Assembly: GCF_020731285.1 (NCBI RefSeq)
Contig: NZ_JAJFOW010000008.1
Location: 1 to 64,000 of the forward strand
Reading direction: 5' to 3'
Length of the DNA: 64,000 nt
Source of the DNA: Cohnella baijiui
GTDB lineage: Bacteria > Bacillota > Bacilli > Paenibacillales > Paenibacillaceae
The notes under the pieces: model-generated
Databases searched by the model: none
Seen by the model: the letters and a program-made list of their open reading frames with translations, nothing else
Told to the model about the DNA's origin: nothing
Position numbers and translations under genes: made by a program
In this document: positions 16,815-25,015 of the stretch, piece after piece
How positions within the stretch are numbered: position 1 is the stretch's first letter
Layout of the letters: each line of letters starts with the position of its first letter

Positions 16815-18551
16815 TCATGCCGGATTCACAGGAACCCGCAACGTAATCGTCGTGCCTTGCCCGATCTCCGAGTCGATATGAATGTCGCTCGCTTCTCCGT
16901 AATGCGCCTTGATGACGCGATACACATAGTTCAAACCGATCCCGAGGCCGGCTTTGCGGCTCTCGTCCCGCTCCGCCGCGAATAACTGCGCCGCCGCCTC
17001 CTTCGTCATCCCCGCCCCGTTGTCGGCAACCTGAATAACCAGTTCCTCCGCTTGCTTGTCGATACGCAAGTCGATGGAGCCGTCCCGATCACCCAAGCCG
17101 TGATACAAGGCATTCTCAATCAGCGGCTGCAAAATAAAACGCGGAATTCGGACCACGTCTAGCAGGCCTTCGTCTATCTGAAAATGAACGATAAACGGAT
17201 GGTCATACCGAATTTGCTGTAACGCCACGTAGTCCTTAAGCGCCTCCACTTCGTCGCGCAGAGGAACGATGCCGCCCTCCTTGGCGAGGTTGTAATGGAG
17301 GATGCGGGTAAAGATCGAGACCAGGCGATCGATCTCCCGCTCCCCGTTCATCCGCGCGATCCATTGAACCGTATTGAGCGTATTGTGAATGAAGTGCGGG
17401 TTGATCTGGTGCATGAGCTTCTCCAGCCCCAATTGCGCTTTCTCCCGTTCCTTCTGCTCGATCTCTCCGAACAAGCGATAGATGCGATTCGTCGTCTGAT
17501 CGAACTCGACAAGCACCCGATCGAATTCATGAATCCCCGTCCAATTCGGCTTTCTCCTGGACTCGTCGGTGGCCATGAAATGAATTTCTCTCTGAATCTT
17601 CGTGATCGGCCGATAGACGGAGCGCCACACCAGCAGCGCCAGCAGCATGCTGGCGAACAAGCAGAGGAAGCCGATGGCACCGTAGGTAAGCAGCCATTCG
17701 TAGAATCCGCTGTAAAAATCCTGCTTCGTGATCGCAACCGCGAGGCTCCAGCCTTGATCGCTCCGATCCTCGAACACGTAGTAACCGCTTTCACTAATCT
17801 TGCCGCTTGTCCCGGAAGCTAGCGTCTGCCCGCTGCCGACCGGAAATTGCTGCGGATTCCCGCTGTAATACACTTTCCCTTCCGAGTTCAACAACAGGTG
17901 TGATGCCTTCATTCCGTACACGTTCGGATTCAGCAGCTTCTCGAACAGCTTCGCGTTCGTCTCGATATACACGTAGATATCGTCGCGGCCGTACCCTTCA
18001 ATCTCGATTGGTCTGGCAAGCGAGAAAACTGTATTCGTGCCATAGCGATACGCTGTCTGATGCGGTCCGTAGAAGGATTCGCCCTTCACACTCGACAGCA
18101 GAGGGAGATTCTGCAGATTGAAGTTTGGGGAGACCATCATGCTCGAAAATCTTGCTTCATGGGTGTGGGGGAAATAATAGACGAGCAGCCCGAGGTTGGG
18201 ATTGGAGAAATTGACGACGTTGATCGTTCGGATGATTTCGTCGGAAATGCGAACTTGCTCCGCTACGCTGGACGAATTCAGAAACCGCTGCAACTTCTCT
18301 CCGATACTGCCATCGGTCGATAGCTGCAAAGAGACGTATTCCATGCTGTTAAACGTATTTTCCAACCCGATCTTCGTTTGTCTTAGCGCGTCGCGGATAC
18401 CGCTGTCGATTTTATTCTCGAAGATCGATTGGATGAACGAGTAGGAGACCGTTCCGAGCAGCAGCAAGGGGAGGAGCGTATTCAGCAGCAACACGACGAC
18501 CAATCTCGCTCTCAGAGAAGCGAACAGCGAGCGAAAGAAAAGGTTAATCAC
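16815..18551 (-). CDS. Sensor histidine kinase, YesM family
   Basis: A 578-residue membrane kinase. Helices at about 17-37 and 280-300 flank an extracellular sensor domain of some 240 residues, followed by a HAMP segment (YRPITKIQREI), the phospho-acceptor region HQINPHFIHNTLNTVQW and an HATPase domain with LIENALYHG and DNGAGM. Its start overlaps the stop of the response regulator by 4 bases (ATGA), so the two are made together. YesM/YesN pairs typically sense an extracellular sugar and switch on the adjacent importer. Confidence 0.92.
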   Translation of the reverse strand: MINLFFRSLFASLRARLVVVLLLNTLLPLLLLGTVSYSFIQSIFENKIDSGIRDALRQTKIGLENTFNSMEYVSLQLSTDGSIGEKLQRFLNSSSVAEQVRISDEIIRTINVVNFSNPNLGLLVYYFPHTHEARFSSMMVSPNFNLQNLPLLSSVKGESFYGPHQTAYRYGTNTVFSLARPIEIEGYGRDDIYVYIETNAKLFEKLLNPNVYGMKASHLLLNSEGKVYYSGNPQQFPVGSGQTLASGTSGKISESGYYVFEDRSDQGWSLAVAITKQDFYSGFYEWLLTYGAIGFLCLFASMLLALLVWRSVYRPITKIQREIHFMATDESRRKPNWTGIHEFDRVLVEFDQTTNRIYRLFGEIEQKEREKAQLGLEKLMHQINPHFIHNTLNTVQWIARMNGEREIDRLVSIFTRILHYNLAKEGGIVPLRDEVEALKDYVALQQIRYDHPFIVHFQIDEGLLDVVRIPRFILQPLIENALYHGLGDRDGSIDLRIDKQAEELVIQVADNGAGMTKEAAAQLFAAERDESRKAGLGIGLNYVYRVIKAHYGEASDIHIDSEIGQGTTITLRVPVNPA

Positions 18552-19954
18552 GGTGCGGAATCTCTCCCCTTCATCGCCTTGCGGTATTCCGCAGGCGCGG
18601 CTCCCCTGTAGCTGCGGAACATTTTGCTGAAATACTTCTCGTCTTTAAAGCCGATCCGCTCGGCAATCGTGTAGATGGGTAGGTTCGTGCGAACAAGCAG
18701 GTCTTGCGCTCGGATCATCTTGCGTTCCCGCAAATAATGCCCGAACGACTGTCCGACAATCTCCTTGAAGCATTGGCTGAAGTATCCTTGGCTTAGGTTG
18801 AACTTCGCGGCCGCTTCGTCGCGGCTGATCTCGAAGTCATCCGTCTGATTGATATAGTGAATCGCATGTAGGATGCCGACGACAATGTCGGGGAAATAAG
18901 GATATTTTCGCATGCACGACCGCATGAACTTGCGAATTTCTTCGAGCTGCTCTACATCCCTATGCCAATGCTTTTGCATGGACAGGGACTGAAGATACGA
19001 ATTCAATTTTTCCTCGCTCGTCAAAACGATGCAGCGCCCCAGGCCGACAGCGATCTCGCAGCGAAGCTGCTCAACGTCCGGTCTCAGAATGACCGTTGCG
19101 TGGCAAAGAGCCTCGAATTGAGCGTCGTCATACAGCCAATGCAGCGACTGCCATTGCTCCAGAAGCGCTTGCTGCTCCCGCGCCCGTTTGCCTATATCGA
19201 CCTGGGCAAGCGTCGGGAAACTTAGTTCGTATTCGTGACGGCGAGCTTCATAGACGTAGTAAAGATATGTGGGAAGATGCTTGCGCAATGTGCGGATAAT
19301 CGTCGCCGGCGAAACCCCTTGGGTCTCGTCCACTTTGATCAGGGTCCACTCCTTGTCAAACGACACCGGAGGCAAGGGCGGCATCTCCTGCCGGTCGCCG
19401 CTCCACGGCAGCAACCAGGCGGATGGATCGACTTCCATCAGCTCGCCGTCGCAGGCGCTCTGCAGCCGGGCGACCGCACCCGCCTCCGGCGTACCTTGGA
19501 GATGAACGAGCAGCCAGCCCCCGACAATCGTCTTCTCCTGCTTCGCGGGAGTGGCCGGCTGCTTGGCCGTGATTTCGTAGTGAATTCTGCCGACGATGCG
19601 CGTCAGCACCTCGTCCATGCTGTCTACTTCAAGCTGAGTCTTCACGATAAAATCGATCGCGCCCATGCGCAAAGCTTCCTGAACGTAACCGAAATCCTGA
19701 TGGCAGGTCAAAACGACGATCCAGGTATAAGGGTAACGCGCGCGCATCTCGCTCATCAATTCGAACCCGTTCATGACCGGCATCGTAAGGTCTACGAACA
19801 CCAGATCCACTTGATTCTGCTCCATCCATTCAAGCGCCTTCTTCCCGTTGCCCGCTTCCCCGACGACGCAAATATCGAATTTCTCCCAAGGCATCACGGA
19901 GATGAAGCCCATGCGCACTAATTTCTCATCATCCACGATAAGCGCTTTCATCAT
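18548..19954 (-). CDS. Response regulator with AraC-type DNA-binding domain, YesN family
   Basis: A 468-residue regulator. Residues 1-125 are a receiver domain (IVDDEKLVRMG, VFVDLTMPVMNG with phospho-Asp, VLTCHQDF). The middle 200 residues are a linker of unknown fold. The last 100 residues are an AraC helix-turn-helix pair (FNLSQGYFSQCFKEIVGQSF and IAERIGFKDEKYFSKMFRSY, PAEYRK). It should activate the cluster when phosphorylated by the YesM-type kinase. It is the first gene of the nine-gene minus-strand run that ends at 6728. Confidence 0.93.
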   Translation of the reverse strand: MMKALIVDDEKLVRMGFISVMPWEKFDICVVGEAGNGKKALEWMEQNQVDLVFVDLTMPVMNGFELMSEMRARYPYTWIVVLTCHQDFGYVQEALRMGAIDFIVKTQLEVDSMDEVLTRIVGRIHYEITAKQPATPAKQEKTIVGGWLLVHLQGTPEAGAVARLQSACDGELMEVDPSAWLLPWSGDRQEMPPLPPVSFDKEWTLIKVDETQGVSPATIIRTLRKHLPTYLYYVYEARRHEYELSFPTLAQVDIGKRAREQQALLEQWQSLHWLYDDAQFEALCHATVILRPDVEQLRCEIAVGLGRCIVLTSEEKLNSYLQSLSMQKHWHRDVEQLEEIRKFMRSCMRKYPYFPDIVVGILHAIHYINQTDDFEISRDEAAAKFNLSQGYFSQCFKEIVGQSFGHYLRERKMIRAQDLLVRTNLPIYTIAERIGFKDEKYFSKMFRSYRGAAPAEYRKAMKGRDSAP

Positions 19955-20029
19955 TGCGGCTTTCCCCCTGTCGAATATTTGGTTCCAGTATATTCAAATC
20001 GTGAACGGCTGTCGAGGAAGTGTATCGGA

Positions 20030-20198
20030 TGCTGGCGTTGCGATCTGTAGAAACTGTGCCAAGAATAACAATCCAAAGCCGATAACACTTCCGGGCTATT
20101 CCAGCCAGCGCTGTTGCTGCGAATAAGTCCCCATGCAAGCCCGAGGGAGCCGACTGTCGCAAGCGATAGGCCCCGAAAGTCAAGAACGGTGTTCGAAC
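20030..20198 (-). pseudogene. Remnant of a DHA2-family MFS transporter
   Basis: On the minus strand from about 20198 a frame reads VLDFRGLSLATVGSLGLAWG followed by LIRSNSAGWNSPEVLSAL. This is typical of the central region of EmrB-like 14-helix drug transporters. It then slips frame to GFGLLFLAQFL. No start, and no N- or C-terminal half remains nearby. It sits directly downstream of the small membrane protein gene. Confidence 0.5.
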
Positions 20199-20201
20199 GG
20201 A

Positions 20202-20720
20202 TTAATAGAGGTTCAAAATTTTGAACAAATAGATCATGCTTACGGGAATCAAGAAAAGGTTCTTGTAGGCAAGCATGGCAGCAGTTCGGACTGCTGAAAC
20301 TTCGAAACGCTTAATGCCTACATGATCCATCAACTTTTGCACGATGGATGGCTTGAGAATCGCAAACAACAGAGCGTTGTATAGACCGAATACGACTATG
20401 AATCCGAGCAAGTCCCACAAAAACGGAATCCAATCCAATTGCCGAATTCCGGCAAACATCGTCTTCCACGATCCTGGCGAAAATAACGATCCTAGGGGAG
20501 TATTAGTGCCATAAGCGATGAACAATATATATTGTACGATTCTTAACAGCTCCACTGCGATTTCCGTTGAAACCAATACGGACCTTTTGATCTCCTTCTG
20601 GTATAAGGCTTGATACGTGCGTACGACGGTAATGGGCAACGAGATGCCGAAACAAAGCACGGACGCGAAATAAAACGCGTAAGACGTACCCAACGTTTCC
20701 AAAGCCGTGACGAAAAACAA
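20202..20720 (-). CDS. Small multi-pass membrane protein, divergent from the MarR gene
   Basis: A 172-residue protein with four or five hydrophobic segments: YAFYFASVLCFGISLPITVV, LLRIVQYILFIAYG, WDLLGFIVVFGLYNALLFAI and NLFLIPVSMIYLFKIL. No family is recognised and no charged catalytic motif is visible. The start is a TTG at 20718-20720 with GGAGGGG 5 bases upstream. It is transcribed away from the marR-type gene and its promoter overlaps a copy of the MarR half-site, so it is probably the target of that repressor. Confidence 0.65.
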   Translation of the reverse strand: MFFVTALETLGTSYAFYFASVLCFGISLPITVVRTYQALYQKEIKRSVLVSTEIAVELLRIVQYILFIAYGTNTPLGSLFSPGSWKTMFAGIRQLDWIPFLWDLLGFIVVFGLYNALLFAILKPSIVQKLMDHVGIKRFEVSAVRTAAMLAYKNLFLIPVSMIYLFKILNLY

Positions 20721-20750
20721 TCTTACCCCTCCTACTGTTTTGATTTTTGT

Positions 20751-20779
20751 GTTATAATGAACACTGATAATAACTCCAA
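20751..20779 (-). promoter_or_regulatory. Promoter of the membrane-protein gene
   Basis: Minus-strand TTGGAG (20774-20779) and TATAAC (20751-20756) are separated by 17 bases. AATCTCTAT, a half of the palindrome at 20817-20839, lies just upstream and abuts the -35 box. Confidence 0.55.
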
Positions 20780-20816
20780 AATAGAGATTGTCTAAATTTT
20801 AGTATATCTAAATTAG

Positions 20817-20839
20817 ATTATCTCTATAATAGAGATAAT
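20817..20839 (+). promoter_or_regulatory. MarR-type operator palindrome over the marR -10 box
   Basis: A perfect inverted repeat with 11-bp arms around a single A: ATTATCTCTAT / ATAGAGATAAT. TATAAT (20825-20830) lies inside it, so a bound repressor would block its own promoter. Shorter palindromes CTAAATTTTAG (20792-20802) and TCTAAATTAGA (20807-20817) lie just upstream. This arrangement is typical of autorepressing MarR proteins. Confidence 0.65.
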
Positions 20840-20857
20840 AAAGCGGAGGTGATCGGT

Positions 20858-21313
20858 TTGTCAAGCGAATTTGAGCAGGTGCAATCTGCAAGCAATCAAT
20901 TAGGCCAACAGTTTAGCTTGGCGCTCATCATGTTTCACCAAAGCCTCGCAGATAAAGTGGGACTTAATCTGACGGATTACAAAGTGCTTGGCATTATCGG
21001 GGAAGGGGTTACAGCGGGCAAAATAGCTGAAATCACGGGGCTTTCCAGCGGAATGGTTACAACCGTAGTCGATAGGCTTGAGAAGAAAGATTATGTTTTC
21101 CGCGACAAAGACGCGCAAGATCGGCGCAAAGTCATCATTAAACTAAATTCGGATAAGGTTGCTTCCGAGCTTGCTCCTCTATTCCAATCGTTCGGACAAG
21201 TCATGGGGACGTTGTTTTCGAAATACAATGCCCAAGAGTTCGCCATTCTCGAAGACTTTATGCGCAACAGCATAGATATCTTTCAGAAAGAAACGATCAA
21301 AATACGGGAGTAG
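20858..21313 (+). CDS. MarR-family transcriptional regulator
   Basis: A 151-residue winged-helix protein. It shows LTDYKVLGIIGEGVTAGKIA, then ITGLSSGMVTTVVDRLEKK as the recognition helix, and DAQDRRKVIIKLNSD as the wing. The TTG at 20858 is preferred as the start because GGAGGTGA ends 5 bases before it; the in-frame GTG at 20849 overlaps that site. MarR proteins bind as dimers and release DNA on binding a small phenolic or drug-like ligand. Its likely targets are its own promoter and the divergent membrane-protein gene. Confidence 0.9.
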   Translation: MSSEFEQVQSASNQLGQQFSLALIMFHQSLADKVGLNLTDYKVLGIIGEGVTAGKIAEITGLSSGMVTTVVDRLEKKDYVFRDKDAQDRRKVIIKLNSDKVASELAPLFQSFGQVMGTLFSKYNAQEFAILEDFMRNSIDIFQKETIKIRE

Positions 21314-21418
21314 CTTGCACTGGCTTGGACATGCCGTGCTATCGATGAGACTTTACGTTTGTTGACGAACGAATAAACGTCCCAGGGATCAGGGCGGCCT
21401 GCGACTCCAATGAAAAAC

Positions 21419-21451
21419 GAAACCAGCTCCCACGACAGGGGGGCTGGTTTC
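21419..21451 (-). terminator. Terminator-like hairpin between marR and the MFS remnant
   Basis: GAAACCAGC (21419-21427) pairs with GCTGGTTTC (21443-21451). The minus strand is followed by GTTTTTC; the plus strand has only TTAAC. It probably served the decayed minus-strand MFS gene but could stop marR transcripts too. Confidence 0.6.
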
Positions 21452-21483
21452 TTAACGTACTCGTTACGCGCTCTTAAAACAGA

Positions 21484-21794
21484 GTTGGTGATGAAACCGA
21501 GTCCGGCCAGCAGTAAGCCCGCTCCAATGGCCAGCAAAACCGCATATCCTTCCTTGCGGCTGTTTTTGAGGCTACGTTGTCTCTCACTGAAAGTTTGCGG
21601 AAAGCGGGGAGAGTCAGCAAGACAGCCAAGCCAATGAATGGAAGCACCAGCCAAAAAACAAATCTCCAGGACAAGTGCTCCGCTAAAAGCCCTGCGATAT
21701 AAGGGCCGATTAAAGCAGGTAATATATACGCGCTTGAAAACATGACAAGTATTTTTGTTCTCAGCTTATCAGGGTAGCCTAAAGTAATGCTGCC
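21484..21794 (-). pseudogene. Remnant of an MFS transporter
   Basis: The minus strand reads GSITLGYPDKLRTKILVMFS, then YILPALIGPYIAGLLAEHLS, and WRFVFWLVLPFIGLAVLL. This is the helix 4-6 region of a drug-type MFS transporter. After KLSVRDN the frame shifts and continues as EGYAVLLAIGAGLLLAGLGF. Both ends of the protein are missing. It does not continue in the fragment at 20030-20198, so two different transporters have decayed here. Confidence 0.65.
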
Positions 21795-21848
21795 ATCCTT
21801 TCTATTTCAACTCGAATGAATCCCTTTGATAGAACAACACGCAGGTTA

Positions 21849-22487
21849 TCACTCCTGTATTTCTCCAAAGCATAAACGCTGGTCAAGCAATTCTTGCGCA
21901 TGTTTGAGGTCATCTTCACTTTGTATGACGTATGTGAAATCGTCTATCCCCTGTTTATTTATCAAATTATCCATTTCGATTCCCAACCAATCCATTCGCT
22001 CAAGGAATTGTTCTTTGGTTGTTTCTTTAGATTCAAGCATCCTGGTTATTTTATCTGCGCAATTTTTACGATAAAGGCCGTGAAGAGGAAACAGATGTTT
22101 TTGCGTAATTGGAATAAGGGCGTCATACTTTTCTGCTCGGTTTTGGATCAAACGGCGAGTAACCTCCGTAGAGATAAACGGCATATCACATCCGACAATC
22201 CAAACGAATGGATGCCGTGCTAGATTCAATGCCGCATGTATCCCTCCCACAGGGCCGCATTCCGTAAAATAATCTGTGATCAAGCGGACCTTTGGATCGA
22301 GATTGTCCATCAATTGCAATGGATTGTCGGTGACGACAATAATCTCCGAACAAATCTCTCTCATAATTCGGACTTGTCGGTCAATGAGGGAGCCATTTCC
22401 CACTCGCAATCCGGATTTTGCTTTTCCGAAGATTAAAGAATTGGGCCCGCCGGACAGTATCGCTCCAGTTATCGTGGATGAAGTCAT
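21849..22487 (-). CDS. mobA: MobA-like molybdenum cofactor guanylyltransferase
   Basis: A 212-residue nucleotidyltransferase. It shows TGAILSGGPNSLIFGKAK, the GTP-binding loop (usual form L.GG.S.RMG..K), GPVGGIHAALNLA, and VGCDMPFI with the metal-binding Asp. MobA joins GMP to molybdopterin to form the cofactor of nitrate and formate enzymes. The loop lacks the usual Arg after Ser (Leu here), so activity is uncertain. GGAGG lies 10 bases before the ATG. The nitrate/nitrite theme of the next 14 kb fits this role. Confidence 0.75.
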   Translation of the reverse strand: MTSSTITGAILSGGPNSLIFGKAKSGLRVGNGSLIDRQVRIMREICSEIIVVTDNPLQLMDNLDPKVRLITDYFTECGPVGGIHAALNLARHPFVWIVGCDMPFISTEVTRRLIQNRAEKYDALIPITQKHLFPLHGLYRKNCADKITRMLESKETTKEQFLERMDWLGIEMDNLINKQGIDDFTYVIQSEDDLKHAQELLDQRLCFGEIQE

Positions 22488-22621
22488 GGTGTTAATTCCT
22501 CCTTTTTCAGCCCGTCACTTCATGCGGCTGTCTATCTAATCTATTTCACAATCAGATCGCATTTTCTTTCTGGCCGCAACCGAGGTCTTATTCTTTGCCG
22601 AAGTCACATGCAGAAAATATA

Positions 22622-23590
22622 TTATTGCGCCAAGCGAATCGCCAAATTGTATAATTCCATATTGAAGTCCTTCTTGGTGGTAACGACTTGTTCGATATCC
22701 GTCGTGACCAATTCGCCTTTGATCGTGCCGCAGGCTTTGCCGGAATCGCCTTCTATCAGCTTCTGCACGGCAAAGTCGCCAAGACGGCTCGCCAGAATCC
22801 GGTCGTTGTGCGTCGGCGCGCCGCCGCGCTGAATATGTCCAAGCACGGTTACGCGCGCGTCAATGCCGCTGTATTCTTGTAATTGTCTGGCGATGTTGTC
22901 GCCCCGGCCCACACCTTCAGCGACGATGATGATACTGTGCCGCTTTCCTTTCTGGAAGTTCTCCTTCATGCGCCCAGAGATCTCTCGGACGTCGAACGGT
23001 ACTTCCGGCACGAGAATCGACTCGGCGCCGCTGGCCAGACCAGCGTACAAAGCGATGTCTCCGCAATGCCGACCCATGACTTCAACGATCGAGGAACGCT
23101 CGTGAGAAGACATCGTATCTCGCAGTTTATTAATGGCGTCAACGACGATACTGACCGCCGTATCGAAACCGATAGTGAAGTCGGTGAATGAGATGTCGTT
23201 GTCGATCGTTCCCGGCAGACCCATCGTCTTGATGCCCAGCTTGCTCAGATCGTTGGCTCCCCGGTAAGATCCGTCGCCGCCTATGACGACCAAACCGTCG
23301 ATGCCATTTTTGCGAAGACAATCGGCACCGCGCCTCTGGCCTTCCGGCGTATGGAACTCCTTGCAACGAGCAGTCTGAAGAATGGTGCCTCCGCGTTGGA
23401 TAATGTCTCCAACGCTACGCAAGTCCATCGGATGCAAGTCTTCGTTAAGAAGGCCCTGATACCCATGTTGAATCCCGTAAACCTCAATCCCTCGAAACAA
23501 CGCGCTGCGCACGACGGCGCGTACCGCGGCATTCATCCCTTGTGAATCTCCTCCGCTGGTCAATAAAGCAATCTTGTTTACGGAACGCAT
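22622..23590 (-). CDS. pfkA: ATP-dependent 6-phosphofructokinase
   Basis: A 322-residue phosphofructokinase that turns fructose 6-phosphate and ATP into fructose 1,6-bisphosphate. It has IALLTSGGDSQGMNAAVRAV (usual GGDAPGMN), VIGGDGSYRGA, the catalytic PGTIDNDI with the general-base Asp, MGRHCGDIA and LGHIQRGG. The start at 23590 has GGGAG 8 bases upstream; an extra six in-frame residues upstream lack a ribosome site. An Fnr-like box lies 108 bases before the start, unusual for this housekeeping gene. In many Firmicutes pfkA sits with pyk and accDA; here it stands alone. Confidence 0.93.
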   Translation of the reverse strand: MRSVNKIALLTSGGDSQGMNAAVRAVVRSALFRGIEVYGIQHGYQGLLNEDLHPMDLRSVGDIIQRGGTILQTARCKEFHTPEGQRRGADCLRKNGIDGLVVIGGDGSYRGANDLSKLGIKTMGLPGTIDNDISFTDFTIGFDTAVSIVVDAINKLRDTMSSHERSSIVEVMGRHCGDIALYAGLASGAESILVPEVPFDVREISGRMKENFQKGKRHSIIIVAEGVGRGDNIARQLQEYSGIDARVTVLGHIQRGGAPTHNDRILASRLGDFAVQKLIEGDSGKACGTIKGELVTTDIEQVVTTKKDFNMELYNLAIRLAQ

Positions 23591-23670
23591 ATATAATTCT
23601 CCCTTCATCTTAAATTCGCTTGCCCAAGTCCGCTATCATCCTGCATCCTTATTCCGTATTGTTTGAGTCC

Positions 23671-23713
23671 ATGTTAGAGCATGCTCGCACTGCGTTCTGT
23701 GAAAAACATCACG
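23671..23713 (-). promoter_or_regulatory. Fnr-like box and -10 box upstream of pfkA
   Basis: TGTGA-AAAACA-TCACG (23698-23713) matches TGTGA-N6-TCACA at 9 of 10 positions. TAACAT (23671-23676, minus strand) is a plausible -10. The box centre is 29.5 bases from the near edge of the -10, the same distance as at the adhE and nirB promoters, which puts the box near -41.5. Confidence 0.5.
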
Positions 23714-23769
23714 TTTAGGTAGAGTCGACACTAAGCTGTTACATCGAGGAAAAGACAAAACGAAAACAA

Positions 23770-23786
23770 CTCGGCATCAAGCCGAG
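23770..23786 (-). terminator. Terminator of the FNT transporter gene
   Basis: CTCGGC pairs with GCCGAG around five bases. The minus-strand tail TTGTTTTCGTTTTG is T-rich. It lies about 165 bases past the stop at 23951. Confidence 0.6.
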
Positions 23787-23950
23787 CGGAAATCCATGTA
23801 TGCAAAGGTTGTAATCCTGCGAAACGCCCGTATGGGTTCGATGCTTGAGGCCGTGAAGACCAGCAAAATCAGGGCGAATCGCAGGTTCAGCATCCATGTG
23901 TCGTAAAGTGGTTCCTTTTCCCGGGTCAAACCTATCCCCTCAATATCCCA

Positions 23951-24745
23951 TCAGACCGATATGTTCAAATCCCTCTCTCGATAAGGCGAGATCAGCCAAT
24001 AAATCGTGCCGAGGAACAACCCGCCGCCTACAATATTCCCGAGGGTGACCGGTATCATATTGTGCAGCCAACCGGCGATGGTGATCGTGTCGGGATGGGG
24101 CAACAGCAGTGCGAGACCGAATATCGTCATATTGGCGACGCTGTGTTCATAACCCGAAGCAATGAAGGCATACAGCATCCACCAGATCAGAATGAGCTTT
24201 GCCGCGTCATTTGTGACGCGTTTGGAAGTCCAGATGGCCAGACAGACAAGCCAGTTACATAAGATGCCGCGGAAGAACAGCTGCGAGGTTCCGAGCGTCA
24301 TTTTTTTCTTGGCTGCCTCCATCAGAACATGATCCGCGGTAATGCCGTGGAAAATGTCTGCCCTCACGACGATGAACGCAAGCACCATCGCACCCGCCAA
24401 GTTGCCGATGAACACGAGGCCCCAATTCTTCAGCATATCCTTCCAGGTCGTAGCCTTTGCGAGCGTACTGAGCGTAAAGTACATATTGTTGCCGGTAAAC
24501 AACTCGGAACCCGCAATGATGACAAGCGTCAAGGCAATCCCGAAGGAGGCGCCCATCACGATGCTTGTAGCGGGAGAATGGATGGCATAAAAAGGCGCTC
24601 CCACATTCATGATGAGCACGATGCCGATCCCGACATAAGCGCCGGCTAGCATGGCGGAAAGAAAGTAACGGAGCGGGCTGCGGTCCATCAGATCTTTCTT
24701 CTGCTTGGCAGCATGCACCATTTCCCGGATCGTATCCTGGAACAT
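23951..24745 (-). CDS. Formate/nitrite transporter (FNT) family protein, probably NirC
   Basis: A 264-residue six-helix channel of the FNT family. It shows GIGIVLIMNVGAPF, the first signature GSELFTGNNMYF, and the second half KRVTNDAAKLILIWWMLYAF with ASGYEHSVANM. The family moves formate, nitrite or hydrosulfide. Position directly behind nirB and nirD remnants suggests it began as nirC in a nirBDC operon. The adjacent pflBA genes make a formate-export role equally possible today. GGGGGA precedes the start. It is intact, unlike the nir genes. Confidence 0.85.
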   Translation of the reverse strand: MFQDTIREMVHAAKQKKDLMDRSPLRYFLSAMLAGAYVGIGIVLIMNVGAPFYAIHSPATSIVMGASFGIALTLVIIAGSELFTGNNMYFTLSTLAKATTWKDMLKNWGLVFIGNLAGAMVLAFIVVRADIFHGITADHVLMEAAKKKMTLGTSQLFFRGILCNWLVCLAIWTSKRVTNDAAKLILIWWMLYAFIASGYEHSVANMTIFGLALLLPHPDTITIAGWLHNMIPVTLGNIVGGGLFLGTIYWLISPYRERDLNISV

Positions 24746-24770
24746 ATTGTTTCCCCCTCAGTGGTGAAGC

Positions 24771-25015
24771 TTACAGCCTCGGCAGAACAACGTTGACGAT
24801 GTCGTTAGTTGTGCGCACTTCGAACGTATGGGCAAGGCCGGTGTCCGGAGCCTGAGCCTCTCCCGTCTCCAAGCAGATTTTCAAATCCCTAATCGGACAA
24901 TAGATGTAATGACCGCTGAGGATCGCTTCCGCGAGCGTTCCTCCTTTGGCGTGCGGAGTGCGGTTCTCCAGCGCGAACAGCCGGCCATCCGTCGTTCGGA
25001 ATACGGCCAGGCCGC
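24771..25015 (-). pseudogene. nirD: nirD remnant (nitrite reductase small subunit), 5' end deleted
   Basis: The minus strand reads GLAVFRTTDGRLFALENRTP, then HAKGGTLAEAILSGHYIYCP, IRDLKICLETGEA and VVLPRL before a TAA at 24771. This is the C-terminal three-quarters of NirD, a Rieske-like subunit that lacks the cluster ligands in this class. The N-terminus is missing; the frame runs back into nirB sequence without a start codon. The deletion joint lies near 25015. Confidence 0.75.
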
